Positions 34,981 to 46,629 are shown, counted from the stretch's first letter. The stretch is 64,000 nt of DNA from Bubalus kerabau (GCF_029407905.1 NC_073632.1:56716964-56780963); one strand, 5' to 3'. The notes: a model not told the origin generated them from the letters alone. Made by a program: numbers and translations.

Positions 34981-35168
34981 GGCTTCTCTCATAGCTGAGT
35001 TGATAAAGAATTTGCTTGCATTGTGGAAGACCTGGGTTTGATCCCTGGGTTGGGAAGATCCCCTGAAGAAGGGAAAGGCTACCCACTCCAGTATCCTGGC
35101 CATGGACTATACAGTCCATGGGATCACAAAGAGTCGGACACAACTGAACAACCTTCACTTTCACTTTC
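34981..35168 (+). mobile_element. Bov-tA SINE
   Basis: The head 'ggcttctctcatagctgag', box-B-like 'gggtttgatcc', and a body with the variant 'ggactatacagtccatgg' are present. Confidence 0.92.
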
Positions 35169-35209
35169 AGTCTCACTCCCATGGTAGAGAAGTCATGAGA
35201 ACTGGTCAA

Positions 35210-36061
35210 GTTTGTTGTTAAAGATAATCTGTCTCTACTTTAAATCAGAACCTATGGGTGAAAAATTGTTCAATTATCAAACCACTTATAGTGAAACTGA
35301 ATTGCTGAATTAGAATATTAATGGGAGATATAGATTTATAAAAGTCTTGATACACCCTAAAATCATAGAAAAAGGAAAATTCAAGTTGCTTTAATCCTTA
35401 ACTACTCTACAGGCACATGCATTTTTTTTCTCCCCAAAAGAGTCATCGCTGTATCATGAAGTTTTAGAATTACACAACTAAATAAAAGGCCCAATAGCTT
35501 CTACAGTGCTTTTTCACATCCCTGGCTTTAAAAGTATGATTTAAAAATTACACACATGAACCCCTAAAATAATGCTTCATGAATAAAATAGTAGAAGCAA
35601 AATAAATGGATGTGCATTCTCAACGTGATAGATACTGGGCATACAGAATAAAGTATGTCTTGTTTCATGGTTAATTTGAAATTATAAACCTAGAACCATG
35701 TGAGACCATCATTATTGTTCAGATAGACTATAGCAGATGAAATCTATTAATACATATTTACTGTAAATTTCATTAATTATAAAGATCCTGATATGCTGCT
35801 ATATTAACAGCTCTTTAGTAAATATCATCCCTTCAAATATGAAGACTGGTGGCATTACAAAAGGGAGAAAAAGAACCCCATGAATTACATGTATAAAATG
35901 TGTTGCCCTAAGGACAATACTTAGAAAATAAAGATGATAAATAGGGTATGATGTGTTGTTGCTATTCTTCAGTCAACAGCAACAATCACACATCAGGATA
36001 TGATGTGTATTTTATACTAAAATTTTTTACTAACTCTTGGCTTTAATTTCATAGATTGTTT
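35210..36061. other. No gene; imperfect hairpin
   Basis: Unique-looking AT-rich DNA. An inverted repeat at 35950-35994 has arms 'gatgtgttgttgct' and 'agcaacaatcacacatc', with a 3-nt bulge. Confidence 0.5.
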
Positions 36062-36248
36062 ACTTCTTTATTTCAGTCATATTTATTGATGTACAATTTA
36101 CACATATAACAAACTTCATACTTTATAGTGTTCAGTTCTGTAGGCAGTTCTGGGAACTGCATAGAATTATATAACCCTCACGAAACCAACAAACAGGTCC
36201 ATCACTCCATAAAATTACCTTATATCTTTTTGTAGTTAAGTTCTTCCT

Positions 36249-36562
36249 GCTATAGATTGAATGTTCATATCCTTCCAAAACTTGTACATTGCTACCAACT
36301 TGATGGTATTAAGAGATAGGGTATTTGGGAGGTCTTAGGTAATGAAGGTGTGTTTTTCATTAACAAAATTAGTGCCCTTATAAAACAGAACCCACAGAAC
36401 TCTCCAACCACTACCACCATGGAGAACACAGCAAAGACACTGAATCTGCTAGTACCTTGATGTTCAACTTTCCAGCTTTTAGAACTAATAGAAATACATT
36501 TCTTTCATTTTTAAGCCACCCAGTCTATGGCATTTTCGCTATGGCAGCCCAAACATATTAAG
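36249..36562 (+). mobile_element. MLT1-type LTR inside L1M
   Basis: 'tgctatagattgaatgttca', 'gtgcccttataaaacagaac', 'agccacccagtctatggcat' and 'gctatggcagcccaaacata' give the complete LTR order. L1M continues on both sides. No clear 5-bp duplication. Confidence 0.8.
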
Positions 36563-36661
36563 ACTCCTTCTACACCCATTATTATCTGACAATCACTGAT
36601 CTGTTGCCTGTCTCACACTTTTGCCTTTTCCAGAACATCATACACATGGAATCATTCAGAG

Positions 36662-36746
36662 TTGTTGTCATTCAGTCACTCAGTCATGTCCAACTCTTTG
36701 CTACCCCATGGACTGCAGCATGCCAGATTTTCCTTTCACTGTCTCC
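36662..36746 (-). mobile_element. 85-bp BovB tail inside L1M
   Basis: 'gttgttgtcattcagtcact' through 'ggactgcagcatgccag' is the terminal BovB sequence. The short duplication 'cagag' is at 36657-36661 and 36747-36751. Confidence 0.8.
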
Positions 36747-36899
36747 CAGAGGCTCCTTTTACCCAACACATTAGTATTTTTGAGAGTCAGCTACATCATT
36801 GCCTGTATCAGTAGTCCATTTCATTTTATGGCTTAGTATTCTACCTTATGGATGTCCCACAGTTTATATATACATTTATCAGCTGCTAGATATTTTGGT

Positions 36900-37102
36900 G
36901 GGCTTCCCTCATGGCTCAGATGATAAAAAATCTGTCTGAAATGCGGGAGACCTGGGTTTGATCCCTGGGTTGAGAAGATCCCCTGGAGAAGGCATGGCAA
37001 CCCACTCCAGGAGAATCCTCATGGACAGAGGAGCCTGGTGGGCTACAGTCCATGGGGTTGCAAAGAGTTGGACACAACTGAGTGACCAAGCACAGCACAG
37101 GC
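36900..37102 (+). mobile_element. Bov-tA SINE inside L1M
   Basis: The head 'gggcttccctcatggctcag' and a full body are present; duplication 'attttggt' at 36892-36899 and 37103-37110. Confidence 0.93.
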
Positions 37103-37297
37103 ATTTTGGTTGTTACTAGTTTAGGAGCTATTACAAATAAATCTGCTATAAACATTAGTGTACAATTATTTTATTTCTTTTAGGAAGAGTATTAATGCCA
37201 GACCTTATTTTAAGTGTTATGTTAAACTCCATAAAAAACTGGAGAACTGTTTTCTACAGTAGCTATATTATTTTATGTTCGTATCAGTAATGCCTAA

Positions 37298-37546
37298 AGA
37301 CTGATGCTGAAGCTCCAATACTTTGGTCAGCTGATGCAAAGAGCCAATTCATTGGAAAAGACCCTGATGCTGGGAAAGAGTGAAGGCAAAAGAAGAGGGA
37401 GGCAGAGGATGAGATGATTAGACAGCATTGCTGACTCAATGGTATGAATTTGGGCAAACTCTGAGAAACAGTGAAGGACATGCAAGACGCCGTGCTGCAA
37501 TCCCTGGGAAGACAAAGAGTTGGACATGACTTAGCGACAGAACAAC
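37298..37546 (+). mobile_element. BovB 3' end inside L1M
   Basis: 'gactgatgctgaagctccaa' to 'gacatgacttagcgacagaa' on the plus strand. Target duplication 'aatgcctaa' at 37289-37297 and 37547-37555. L1M sequence resumes with 'gagttccagttg'. Confidence 0.93.
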
Positions 37547-37750
37547 AATGCCTAAGAGTTCCAGTTGCTCCACATCCTTGCTAGTACTTGGTAATAGCAG
37601 TTTTATTTTTGTATTTTAAGCATTCTAACAAGTGTATGGTGTTATCTCTTTGTGGATTTAATTTGCATTTTTGTAAATAAAAATGCTTATTTTCCATCCA
37701 TCTTTCTTCTTGGTAAAGTGTATATTCAAATCTTTTACTCACTTTTAAAT

Positions 37751-38180
37751 TAATTTTTTTTAATTTTATTTTATTTTTAAACTTTACATAATTGTATTAG
37801 TTTTGCCAAATATCAAAATGAATCCGCCACAGGTATACATGTGTTCCCCATCCTGAACCCTCCTCCCTCCTCCCTCCCCATACCATCCCTCTGGTTCGTC
37901 CCAGTGCACCAGCCCCAAGCATCCAGCATCGTGCATCGAACCTGGACTGGCAACTCGTTTCATACATGATATTTTACATGTTTCAATGCCATTCTCCCAA
38001 ATCTTCTCACCCTCTCCCTCTCCCACAGAGTTCATAAGACTGTTCTATACATCAGTGTCTCTTTTGCTGTCTCGTACACAGGGTTATTGTTACCATCTTT
38101 CTAAATTCCATATATATGCGTTAGTATACTGTATTGGTGTTTTTCTTTCTGGCTTACTTCACTCTGTATAATAGGCTCCA
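37751..38180 (-). mobile_element. L1-BT 3' end inside L1M
   Basis: An A-tail complement rich in T at the left, then the L1-BT 3' UTR ('tttgccaaatatcaaaatga', 'cagccccaagcatccagcat') to 'cactctgtataatagg'. Only the terminal 0.43 kb is present. An 84-codon minus frame is a by-product of this 3' UTR and recurs in other L1-BT ends here. Confidence 0.93.
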
Positions 38181-38234
38181 GTTTAAAAAAAATTATGATT
38201 ATGTTATGAGATTTCTTTCTATATTCTGGATACT

Positions 38235-38768
38235 GTTGTTCAGGTGCCCAGTCATGTCTGATTCTTTGTGACCCCACGGACTGCAGCACACCAGGCCTCT
38301 CTGTCCCTCACAGTCTCCCAAAGGTTGCCCAAGTTCATGTCCATTGCACCAGTGATGCCATCCAGCCATCTCATCCTCTGATGCCCTCTTCTCCTTCTAC
38401 CCTCAACCTTTCCCAGCATCAGGGAGTTTTCCAATGAGTTGGCTTTTCCCATCAGATGACCAAAATACTGGAACTTCAGCATCAGTCCTTCTAATGAATA
38501 TTCAGGATTGATTTCCCTTAAGATTGACTGATTTAATCTCCTTGCAGTCCAAGGGACTCTCAGGAGTTTTCTCCAGCATCACGGTTCAAAGACATCAATT
38601 CTTTGGCTCTCTGCCTTCTTTACAGTCCAGCTCTCACAACCATACATGACCATTGGGAAGATCATAGCCTTGACTATATGGACTTTTGTTGGCAGAGTAA
38701 TGTCTCCTCTTTTCAATACACTCTCTAGGTTTGTTATAGCTTTCCTGCCAAGAAGCAATCATCTTCTG
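38235..38768 (-). mobile_element. BovB LINE inside L1M
   Basis: The tail 'gttgttcaggtgcccagtca' is at the left and coding sequence at the right. Perfect 12-bp target duplication 'attctggatact' at 38223-38234 and 38769-38780. Confidence 0.95.
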
Positions 38769-39140
38769 ATTCTGGATACTAGTTCTTCATAAAAGATGTA
38801 GGGATTTGAAAATATTTTTACTCATTCAGTGACTTATCTTTTGATTTTTCTAAACTGTGCCTTATGGAAAATAAAAGTTTTTAATCTTGATGAAATCAAA
38901 TTTTTCTTCTATTCATCAAGATTTGGATATCATTTCTAAGAAAATTTTGCTGAACTTGAAATCACAAAGATTTTCTCCCATGTTTATTTCTAGAAGTTTT
39001 ATAGTTTTAGGTTTTGCACTGTGGTCTATGATCTACTTTGAGTTAATTTTTAAATGGATGCAAGGTATGAATCAAGATTCTTTTTTGTTTCACATAGATG
39101 TTCAATTGTTCCAACACCATCTGCTGAAAAACAATCCTGG

Positions 39141-39344
39141 ATTTCCAGCTTCAGTTCCAACATGCAAAGAGCTTGGAAGTCATCACTCCCATCCTTACAA
39201 GAAAAATACCGAACAAACTGAAAATCAATGACTTTTCTTGGACCCAACAGAGAAATGAGATTGCAGGGCAAACTGCCACCCCCTGAACCTGGAGAGACAA
39301 GTGAATCTAAAGAATCACAGCTCAATCTTTTAATCTAAGAGTAG
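39141..39344. other. Possible old L1 5' sequence
   Basis: Sequence such as 'gaaaatcaatgacttttctt' and 'gacccaacagagaaatgaga' looks repeat-derived and continues beyond the SINE to about 39780 ('taggattagagaactttgg'). I cannot assign it; an L1 5' region is one possibility. Confidence 0.3.
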
Positions 39345-39354
39345 AAGCCACTAA

Positions 39355-39608
39355 GCACTTCCCAGGTGGCCAAGTAGTGAAGCATCTTCCCAAGTAGTGA
39401 AGAATCTGCCTGCCAGTGCAGGAGACAGAGGAAATGCAGGTTTGATCCCTATATTGAGAGGATCGCCTGGAGTAAGAAGTGGCAACCTACTCCAGTATTT
39501 TTGTCTGGGAAACCCCAGGAACAGAGGAGCCTGGTGGGCTGCAGTCCATGGGGTCACAAAAAGTTGGGCACGACTGAGTACACACACACACACACACACA
39601 CACACATA
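39355..39608 (+). mobile_element. Bov-tA SINE ending in a (CA)n microsatellite
   Basis: The head is diverged around a small internal duplication of 'caagtagtgaag' near the start. The body runs to 'gggcacgactgagta', then (CA)n at 39579-39606. Target duplication 'aagccactaa' at 39345-39354 and 39609-39618. Confidence 0.92.
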
Positions 39609-39618
39609 AAGCCACTAA

Positions 39619-40067
39619 ATAGTGGGAGCACATAAAGATAATTTAGACTAATTATTAGAAGTTGAGTGTGGATTAGTATCAAAGTAAGAAACTCCTCAGA
39701 GTCACAGTTTTAGGAGGGCTACCAACCACAGTGGGATTAACCTTCAGAAATCCCACCAAATTCAAGTAAGAACAGAGCACTAGGATTAGAGAACTTTGGT
39801 GAACATGGTACCTCTTCATCTTTACATCTTCTGAGATATTTTTTTGCATTTCTCAAACTTGGTGTTATATTATCTACTTTTGGACTCATACCTGTTTCTT
39901 ATAATTAAGATGCCAAATAATTACAATGTTAACTATACTTATTTGGTTTATAACTACAGGTGAAACATCTATCACAAGTATAATTATTAATAAAATACTT
40001 GTGAGGTATATAAAGATAAATGGAAATATAAGCTATCATAGCCATTAGAATTTATCAAACAGTAAGC
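39619..40067. other. No gene recognised
   Basis: The first part may continue the unassigned repeat seen before the SINE. Confidence 0.45.
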
Positions 40068-40078
40068 CATCTTTTAAA

Positions 40079-40285
40079 AAGCAAAGTCAAGTCACTCAGT
40101 CGTGTCCAACTCTTTGCGACCCCGTGGACTGTAGCCTACCAGGCTTCTCCATCCATGGGATTTTCCAGGCAAGAATCCTGGAGTGTGTTGCCATTTCCTT
40201 CTCCAGGGGATCTTCCCGACCCAGGGATCGAACCCAGGTCTCCTGCATTGCAAGCAGATGCTTTACCCTCTGAGCTACCAGGAAG
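40079..40285 (-). mobile_element. Bov-tA SINE with 11-bp target duplication
   Basis: Minus orientation, head 'gagctaccaggaag' at the right; CpGs are well preserved. Duplication 'catcttttaaa' at 40068-40078 and 40286-40296. Confidence 0.95.
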
Positions 40286-40296
40286 CATCTTTTAAA

Positions 40297-41050
40297 GGAA
40301 TATATTATTAAAATATAAATTGAAAATAATAACCTGCTAATAATAAATTCAAAAGGCTTTTTAAATTTGGTTGTTTCTGAAATGTTTTATACAAAGGAAA
40401 AGTAGAATTCAGTACATCCACTAAGGTAAAGACCAGATCGGATAAATGCAGGAGCACATAAGAACTAATAACAAATGAAAAGCTGAATCACATTCACTGA
40501 TAAGAACATCTTTCAATAATGTGGCTTGAAAACTTGGAAGGAACTAGAAAAGGAATGATATCACAATGCTACAAGGCCAGTAAGAATAACATATAAATAT
40601 GCATGAGGAGTAGCTTGATTGATGGAAGAAATGTCTGCATTTTTCCAAATAGAAAAAGGAGCTAGGCAGAAATAACTTAAGTGCTTCCTTATTGTAGAAT
40701 TCAAGAAAAAGATCAAGAAACACTGCAAAGAAGAATGGATGGAGTAAAAATGAGCAGTGCAAATTGGAGAAAATAAGTATGCAGGCACTGATAAACCCAG
40801 ATCACACATACAGAAATAAGGGGGGAAATTTAAGCAGAAATAAAAGATTTAGAAAAGGTCACACAGATATGGGATATACCAAAAATAAAAATTAACAGAG
40901 GCAATGTGTTTCAAATATTGAAGCACAGACATAAATGTCAACCACATGCCAAGAAAATAAAAGAGATTTAAACAATAAAATCTCACTTGAAACTACAGAG
41001 AAGACTGCAAACAGCTAAACAGAACACCTAAAGGTCATGAAAGTATATAA
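40297..41050. other. A-rich sequence, possibly old L1/HAL1
   Basis: A-rich on the plus strand, with sequence reminiscent of L1/HAL1 coding regions but no firm match. Frames of 72-82 codons on the minus strand are unsupported. Confidence 0.35.
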
Positions 41051-41524
41051 TCAAAAACGCATTTGAGTCAGTTCTGATGAGGTGGATGAACCTAGAACCT
41101 ATTATACAGAGCGAAGTGAGTCAGAGAGAGAAAGATAAATATTGTATTCTGACACATATATAGGGAATCTAGAAGAATGGTACTGAAGAACTTATCTACA
41201 GGGCAGCAATGGAGAAACAGACATAGAGAACAGACTTATGGACATGGGGAGAGGGGAGAAGAGGGTGAAATGTATGGAAAAAGTAACATGGAAACTTACA
41301 TTACCATATGTAAAATAGACAGCCAAGGGGAAATTGCTGTGTGGCTCAGGAAACTCAAACAGGGGCTCTGTATCAACCTAGAGGGGTAGGATGGGGAGGG
41401 AGATGGGAGGGAGGTTCAAAAGGGAGGGGATATAAGTATACCTATGCTGATTCATGTTGAGGTATGACAGAAAACAACAAAATTCTGTAATTATTATTCA
41501 ATAAAATAAATAAATAAATAAAAG
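41051..41524 (+). mobile_element. Older artiodactyl L1 3' end
   Basis: 'catttgagtcagttctgatg', 'cctagaacctattatacaga', 'tggacatggggagagggga' and the tail 'aataaaataaataaataaat'. Related to, but clearly different from, the L1-BT 3' UTR copies at 29.1, 37.8 and 52 kb. Confidence 0.85.
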
Positions 41525-41714
41525 GATTAACCCACAATAGGTTACCACAATAGCTAGTGTAAACTTTTTTTTATAAAACATGATTGTTTAAATCAGTTGT
41601 CTCATTTCTTTCATGAATTTGAAAGATGAAAAACACTAAAGAAAAACCAATAATCTGGAGTGTAATTATTTTTTAAATGACTGCAATAAATAAACTATGC
41701 AAAAAAATACAGGA

Positions 41715-42215
41715 AAAAGTATATTTATGTTTATCTAGTGCTTACTATCAGAGAAGGCAATGGCACCCCACTCCAGTACTCTTGCCTGGAAAACCCCATG
41801 GATGGAGGAGCCTGGTAGGTTGCAGTCCATGGGGTCATTAAGAGTCGGACACGACTGAGCGACTTCACTTTTCACTTTTCACTTTCATGCATTGGAGAAG
41901 GAAATGGCAACCCACTCCAGTGTTCTTGCCTGGAGAATCCCAGGGACGGGGGAGCCTGGTGGGCTGCCGTCTATGGGGTTGCACAGAGTCGGACATGACT
42001 GAAGCGACTTAGCAGCAACAGCAGCAGTGCTTACTATATACATAAGCTGTGTCATTTGAACCTCACAGTAATACTTAAAAGTCAGGATTCACACTTTATA
42101 GTTAAAGAAACTAAACTCAAAGAATTTAAGAAATCAACTGTAGGAATATAGCTCTAAGCCAAGCAAAAGGACTCAGATATAGGTCTCTGAATGTAACGTT
42201 CAACCTTTCCCACTT
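41715..42215 (-). mobile_element. MIR, split by Bov-A2
   Basis: 'atctagtgcttactat' before and 'gtcatttgaacctcacagta' and 'gttaaagaaactaaactcaa' after the insertion fit the reverse complement of MIR. Confidence 0.55.
41749..42025 (+). mobile_element. Bov-A2 SINE (dimer) with 12-bp target duplication
   Basis: Two Bov-A monomers, each beginning 'gagaaggcaatgg' or 'gagaaggaaatgg', end in (CAG)n. Duplication 'agtgcttactat' at 41737-41748 and 42026-42037. Near consensus, so young. Confidence 0.95.
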
Positions 42216-42734
42216 TCTAGGTTGCTCCTCTAATACAACTAAATCTAATGATGAACAAAATAGAAAAAACGTACAGTGTAGATTCTAGGAATCTGTAGTA
42301 GAACTAAGGAATTCACTGCAAAATTCATTTGACTTGGTTTGGTGTCTGAAAATTTTCAAAATAAAATGTTACCATCTGGGGTTAGTGAGATATCTAGAAG
42401 TTTAAAAGATCCAACTAGAAAGGAAACTCTTAGACATTACGTTACTTACAAAGAATACCAAAAGGCTTAAAGTTCCATGGGCACCTTCACTGGGGTACCA
42501 AAAAGACATTAACATCTCTTTTGGTTAAGATATTTATAGCTCTATAAGGCTCCCGTGGAAATAGAGACATGTTGCCTGGAAGGAGACCACAACTTAAACC
42601 ATTTAAATCCATGAACACATCATGCTAAGGACATCCTCTTAATACTTCAGAAATCAGAGAAAGAGGCTCTGGAATAGTGGGACTGAGAACAGATATACTT
42701 TGATATCGAATAGTAATAACAGCAAGAGCTGCTT
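42216..42734. other. No gene or repeat recognised
   Basis: Nothing I can name. Confidence 0.5.
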
Positions 42735-42842
42735 CACACCTACACTGTGTTTGCTGTGTTACAGCCACTGTTCTAAATACATAATAAGTAATAACTCATT
42801 TAAACTTCTTAAAAACCCAATAAAGTACTGATACTAGCAGTT
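42735..42842 (-). mobile_element. MIR fragment
   Basis: 'gctgtgttacagccactgtt' and 'aactcatttaaacttcttaa' fit the reverse complement of the MIR 3' half. Confidence 0.5.
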
Positions 42843-42845
42843 TCA

Positions 42846-42975
42846 TCTGGAGGAGGGCATGGCAACCCACTCCAGTACTCTTGCCTGGAGAACCCCATAG
42901 ACAGAGGAGCTTAGCAGGCTATGGTCCATTGGGTTGCAAAGAGTCAGACATGACTGAAGTGACTTAGCATGCATG
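42846..42975 (+). mobile_element. Bov-A monomer
   Basis: 'ggagggcatggcaacccact' through 'gacatgactgaagtgactta', ending in 'gcatgcatgc'. A single Bov-A unit with no tRNA head. Confidence 0.88.
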
Positions 42976-44869
42976 CAACAGTTTGATTCCAGAGGACATG
43001 TTCTCAGTCATGTAGTGCAGTGTCTTCCTGAGGTTAATTGCAATCTCTTTGGAACCCCTGGATATCTGGGAAATGGCAGAAAATATTGAAAGTGATAACG
43101 GTCAAAGTCAGGAGATGGGGAAGGGGTTAATGGTGAAGTGGGATTGAAAATAAACAGAACTATTGATACATGACTTCAGTTGGGTGCTTACCAGTACTTT
43201 TCTTATAACAGTATAAGAAAGGAAAACAAGATATCAGCATCATGTTTTCAATCAAATAAGTAGGGAGAAAGAGGATATGAAGTCAATAAGAAGAGAAGTG
43301 AAAAAAAAAAGGAAGAAAAGAAATGCTTACACACTGGAAGAAATAAAAGTTGAGCAAGAAGAGCGGAAGATGATAAACAGTGAAGAACTCTGAAAAGTTT
43401 TATTTTTAAAAAGGAGAATATTTCCAAGTCAACAGTAATAACATTTTAAATAGAAAAGTATCAGAGGATAGAGTATGGAGTGAGTCTGTTAGTGCAAATG
43501 TGAGGCATATCCAAATCATTATGCATTTCTATGCAAATGTATTTCCTTTAAAATGTTTTCAGTTGCATTATTTCATTTCATTACTATGTTTTGCTACCCG
43601 GCATCCAAATACTTTCTTCTGGAGGAAAATCCCTCATTGTACCTTATTAGGGAAGTCTCCCTCTCTGATTCCGAGGAACTTCACGCCCTCAGAGAGAGTG
43701 AATGTGTATAATCTATGGTTAGCCAACTGGTGCTCCCACTGAGGACTGGGAGTCTTGTGGGTGTGATGCACAAGCTCAGTGACTGGAGTCTAATGCAGAA
43801 GCTCAGATTAGAGCCATGTCAGCTCCAGTCATCAGGCAGAATATGGAAGTCTCCAGCAGGAAACCCAAACAGACTGCTCTGACATGACCTCGGCTGCATC
43901 GCCAGCTACACATGCCTTGTCGATTGCTATTTCTAGGCTAATCCATTAGTGTTTTTGTCAATTCATTTTCAGCTAAAATAGTCAGATTTCATTTTGTTGC
44001 TTGAAACTAGAAAACTTCATGAACAACAACAACAGGAACAACAAAAATGGTCCCCTGGAAGAGGCTGCAGCAACAAGGGCAAGATATGGAAGGCCACACA
44101 GCAAGAAAGGAATTGTGAGTGTCAAGACCTACTGGTGACCCTTCTTCCAGCGGTACTGAACAGAGTAAAGAGAAGGACTAGTTTATATCCCTAAATGTTT
44201 GCCTTAAGAAACAAACTAATACCTAGATATTAGGTCAATAGGGATTAGACCTTCTCTGAATAAAGGATTTCTTACATCTTGAAACTTTGGGGTTGGGGTG
44301 GCCAAAAGCTGCACTAAGCTCTGGATGAGTGACTTTTTCAATTATGTCCACTGAAGTCTAGAGCTTCTTTCAGGTTTCTTTCACATAAAAGTTACAGTAG
44401 CAATGAAGAAAGAATAGTACCCTATAAACTGTGATGGGGTAAATAAAAGGCTTTGGGAGACACAAAGCATTCTGAACCCCAACTTTCATTCTCACCTCTG
44501 TGAACTAACAGTCCCTCCCTGTCTGTGAGACTTCCTCCTTACCTGGGGAACCTTTGCATGTTCAAATCCTGCCCCTTCTGGCTCCTTCTGCTTCAATCCC
44601 AGTGTGCCTGGAAGGTCAGATGCCTCACTGTCTGATTCACTGTGCTGCCTTGAGCAGCTGGGAAGGATTATAATTGATTGCTCAGCCGATAATTAGAAAC
44701 TTGGAATCACTGGTAGACTAACAAAAATGAACATGCCAGACAGTCCTCACCGACTTCCATTAGGAAATCCTGTTGGCTCTACATTCAAAATAACTTCATG
44801 ATATGACACTTCTGATCATCTCAGAATACAACACTGAGATGATGAGATGATGGTAGCTCATCACGGTCT
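42976..44869. other. No gene recognised
   Basis: The longest mostly unique stretch in the middle of the window. It contains A-rich DNA (43290-43420) and a (CAA)n-like tract at 44018-44046, which produces a glutamine-rich 66-codon chance frame. No exon support seen. Confidence 0.5.
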
Positions 44870-45665
44870 GAGCCACCATCATCTCCCATCAGGATTACTG
44901 CAAAAGCTTCCTAACAAGTTTCTTGAATGCTACCCTTGCCTCCTCCGCCTTCATCCCTATAGAGCAGGAGTGCTAAATCTCTGGGGTGTAATGACAGATG
45001 ATCTCAGGTGGAGATGATGTAATAATAGAAATAAAGTGCACAATGAGTGTAATGCTTGTGAAGCATCCTGAAACCATCCCACTCCCCATCCCACCCTGGT
45101 CTCTAGAAAAATTGTCTTCTACGAAACTGGTCCCTGGCGCCAAAAAGGTTGAGGACCACTGCTATAGATTATTCCTGGCTCAGCAGCCAGATGGATCTTT
45201 AAGAAATTGAAGTTATGCAGTGTCCCTTTCTTCAAAACCTTGCCAAGGCCCTCCACTCACCAGAGTAAATCCAAAACCTTTATACTGGCCCATAAAGCTC
45301 TACATGACACAGCTCCAGCTGGCCCTCTGAACCTTTCTCCTACCATCCTCCTCCTCACTCATTGCTTTGTCCACACTGGCCTCTCTGCTGGTCCCTGAAC
45401 TTGCCCAACACACTTCACCTTGGGGCATTTTTCCATTTACTGCTCCTTCAACCTAGAACACTCTGCCCCCCATGGCTGTGTGGTTGGTTTCCTCACCTCT
45501 TTCAAGTTTTTCTCACCTTCTCAAGGAAACATATCCTAAACATCCTGTTTAACTCTGCAACCCGATCTTTTCATCCTATCTGGCAATCTCTGTCTCTCTC
45601 GACTTCCTCTACTTTTTCCCCCATTGGCTATCATCCTCTTCTAACACAATATGAAATAATGTAGT
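44870..45665 (+). mobile_element. L2 LINE 3' part, split by a hAT element
   Basis: 'ggattactgcaaaagcttcc' precedes the hAT-type insertion and 'gccagatggatctttaagaa', 'tacatgacacagctccagct' and 'ccacactggcctctctgctg' follow it, in L2 order. Confidence 0.7.
44965..45161 (-). mobile_element. hAT-type nonautonomous DNA transposon
   Basis: On the minus strand it starts 'cagtggtcctcaaccttttt', a typical hAT-like terminus. The other end is a diverged 'caggagtgctaaatc'. The 8-bp flanking repeats 'ctatagag' (44957-44964) and 'ctatagat' (45162-45169) fit the hAT target size with one mismatch. No transposase is encoded. Family not named. Confidence 0.6.
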
Positions 45666-46629
45666 TTATATGCTTACCATTGATCTTCAGTCTTCTTGTG
45701 GTAAAAGATAAGTCTTCATGTGTCAGGCTTCCTGTGCTGGTTTTTGGCTTACCTAATTTGCCTTCAAATTCCTTCTGAGCCCTTCCTCCACTCAGCTCTG
45801 TATCTAAGAGATGGTGACCTCTACAGGCTGCACTCCCAGACACCCAGCCATTCTGGACCAAAGGGAACCAGGAAACAAGAAATTGGTTAGTAAAGTAGAT
45901 ATTATATCTTTCACCAACCCCCAATCCCGCCCCACCACCCCCACTATACCATGGCCAGAATCCTGATGTTTTTAGAAAGATCTTTAACATCAGTCCCCTA
46001 AGATTCTATTAACTGCAGTGAAGATGTGCAGTTTATTAAATAGGAACCTGAAGGTTTTAAAGAGTTAATGTCACTTTAAAATGAGCTGAACATAATCAGG
46101 TCAAATCTTTAGGGAAAGAAATGAGGTTTTGTTTAATTTGCTCAGATATTTGTTTTGCTCTGTACAGTTTCCCTCAAAATTTTAAAACTATCACATTCAT
46201 TTGAAAAGGCGTATAAGTTGAAAATTATTACAGAACACTTCTAAAGCTAATTTGTCTTCTCTTGATTATTTTCCATAAATATTCCCTGATGGCTCCTTCT
46301 GTCTTTTATGTTTTTTGGAGTAGTTTTGAAGTGTCTGAGAGATAGTCGTGGTGAGCTAGCTGCATGCGAGCGTTCCAAAGTCTGTTTCCGTATTTCCACC
46401 CGACAGTAGGCTATTTGTTCTTGGATATGTCCCGAGGCAATCTTGACACAGAAATGCAAAGTAATCACAGTTACCCAGAAGCTTTGATTAAAACTTACAG
46501 TGATAGCTTTGGCAGCAGAAATATTCTTCTACACCAAGGTGTCATAAAGCTCGATTTTTAGACTGTGATTAGATAATGAATCCACATAATCCTGCAAAAG
46601 CACTTTTAAATTTATTGCAAAGGAAGCCA
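45666..46629. other. No gene or repeat recognised
   Basis: A 119-codon minus-strand frame at 45631-45990 overlaps the L2 end and has a low-complexity glycine run; no family match. Confidence 0.5.

Larger units (their letters stand above)
36062..39140 (-). mobile_element. Ancient L1M LINE cut by six insertions
   Basis: The pieces read in order on the minus strand: 3' UTR (36062-36245), then ORF2 pieces at 36563-36661, 36747-36899, 37103-37297, 37547-37750, 38181-38234 and 38769-39140. Landmarks include 'cacacatggaatcattcaga', 'gagttccagttgctccacat' and 'attctggatactagttcttc'. About 1.4 kb of L1M remains, spread over 3.1 kb. All interruptions are younger. Confidence 0.85.

Noticed and set aside
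37784..38035. 84-codon frame that recurs at 29169-29420 with high similarity
   Set aside because: The recurrence reflects the L1-BT 3' UTR, which is repeated in the window. It is untranslated sequence, not a conserved small protein.
43994..44194. Glutamine-rich 66-codon frame
   Set aside because: Produced by a (CAA)n-like tract; no flanking coding evidence.
45631..45990. 119-codon minus-strand frame with a glycine run
   Set aside because: It overlaps the L2 remnant and contains low-complexity sequence; no family match.
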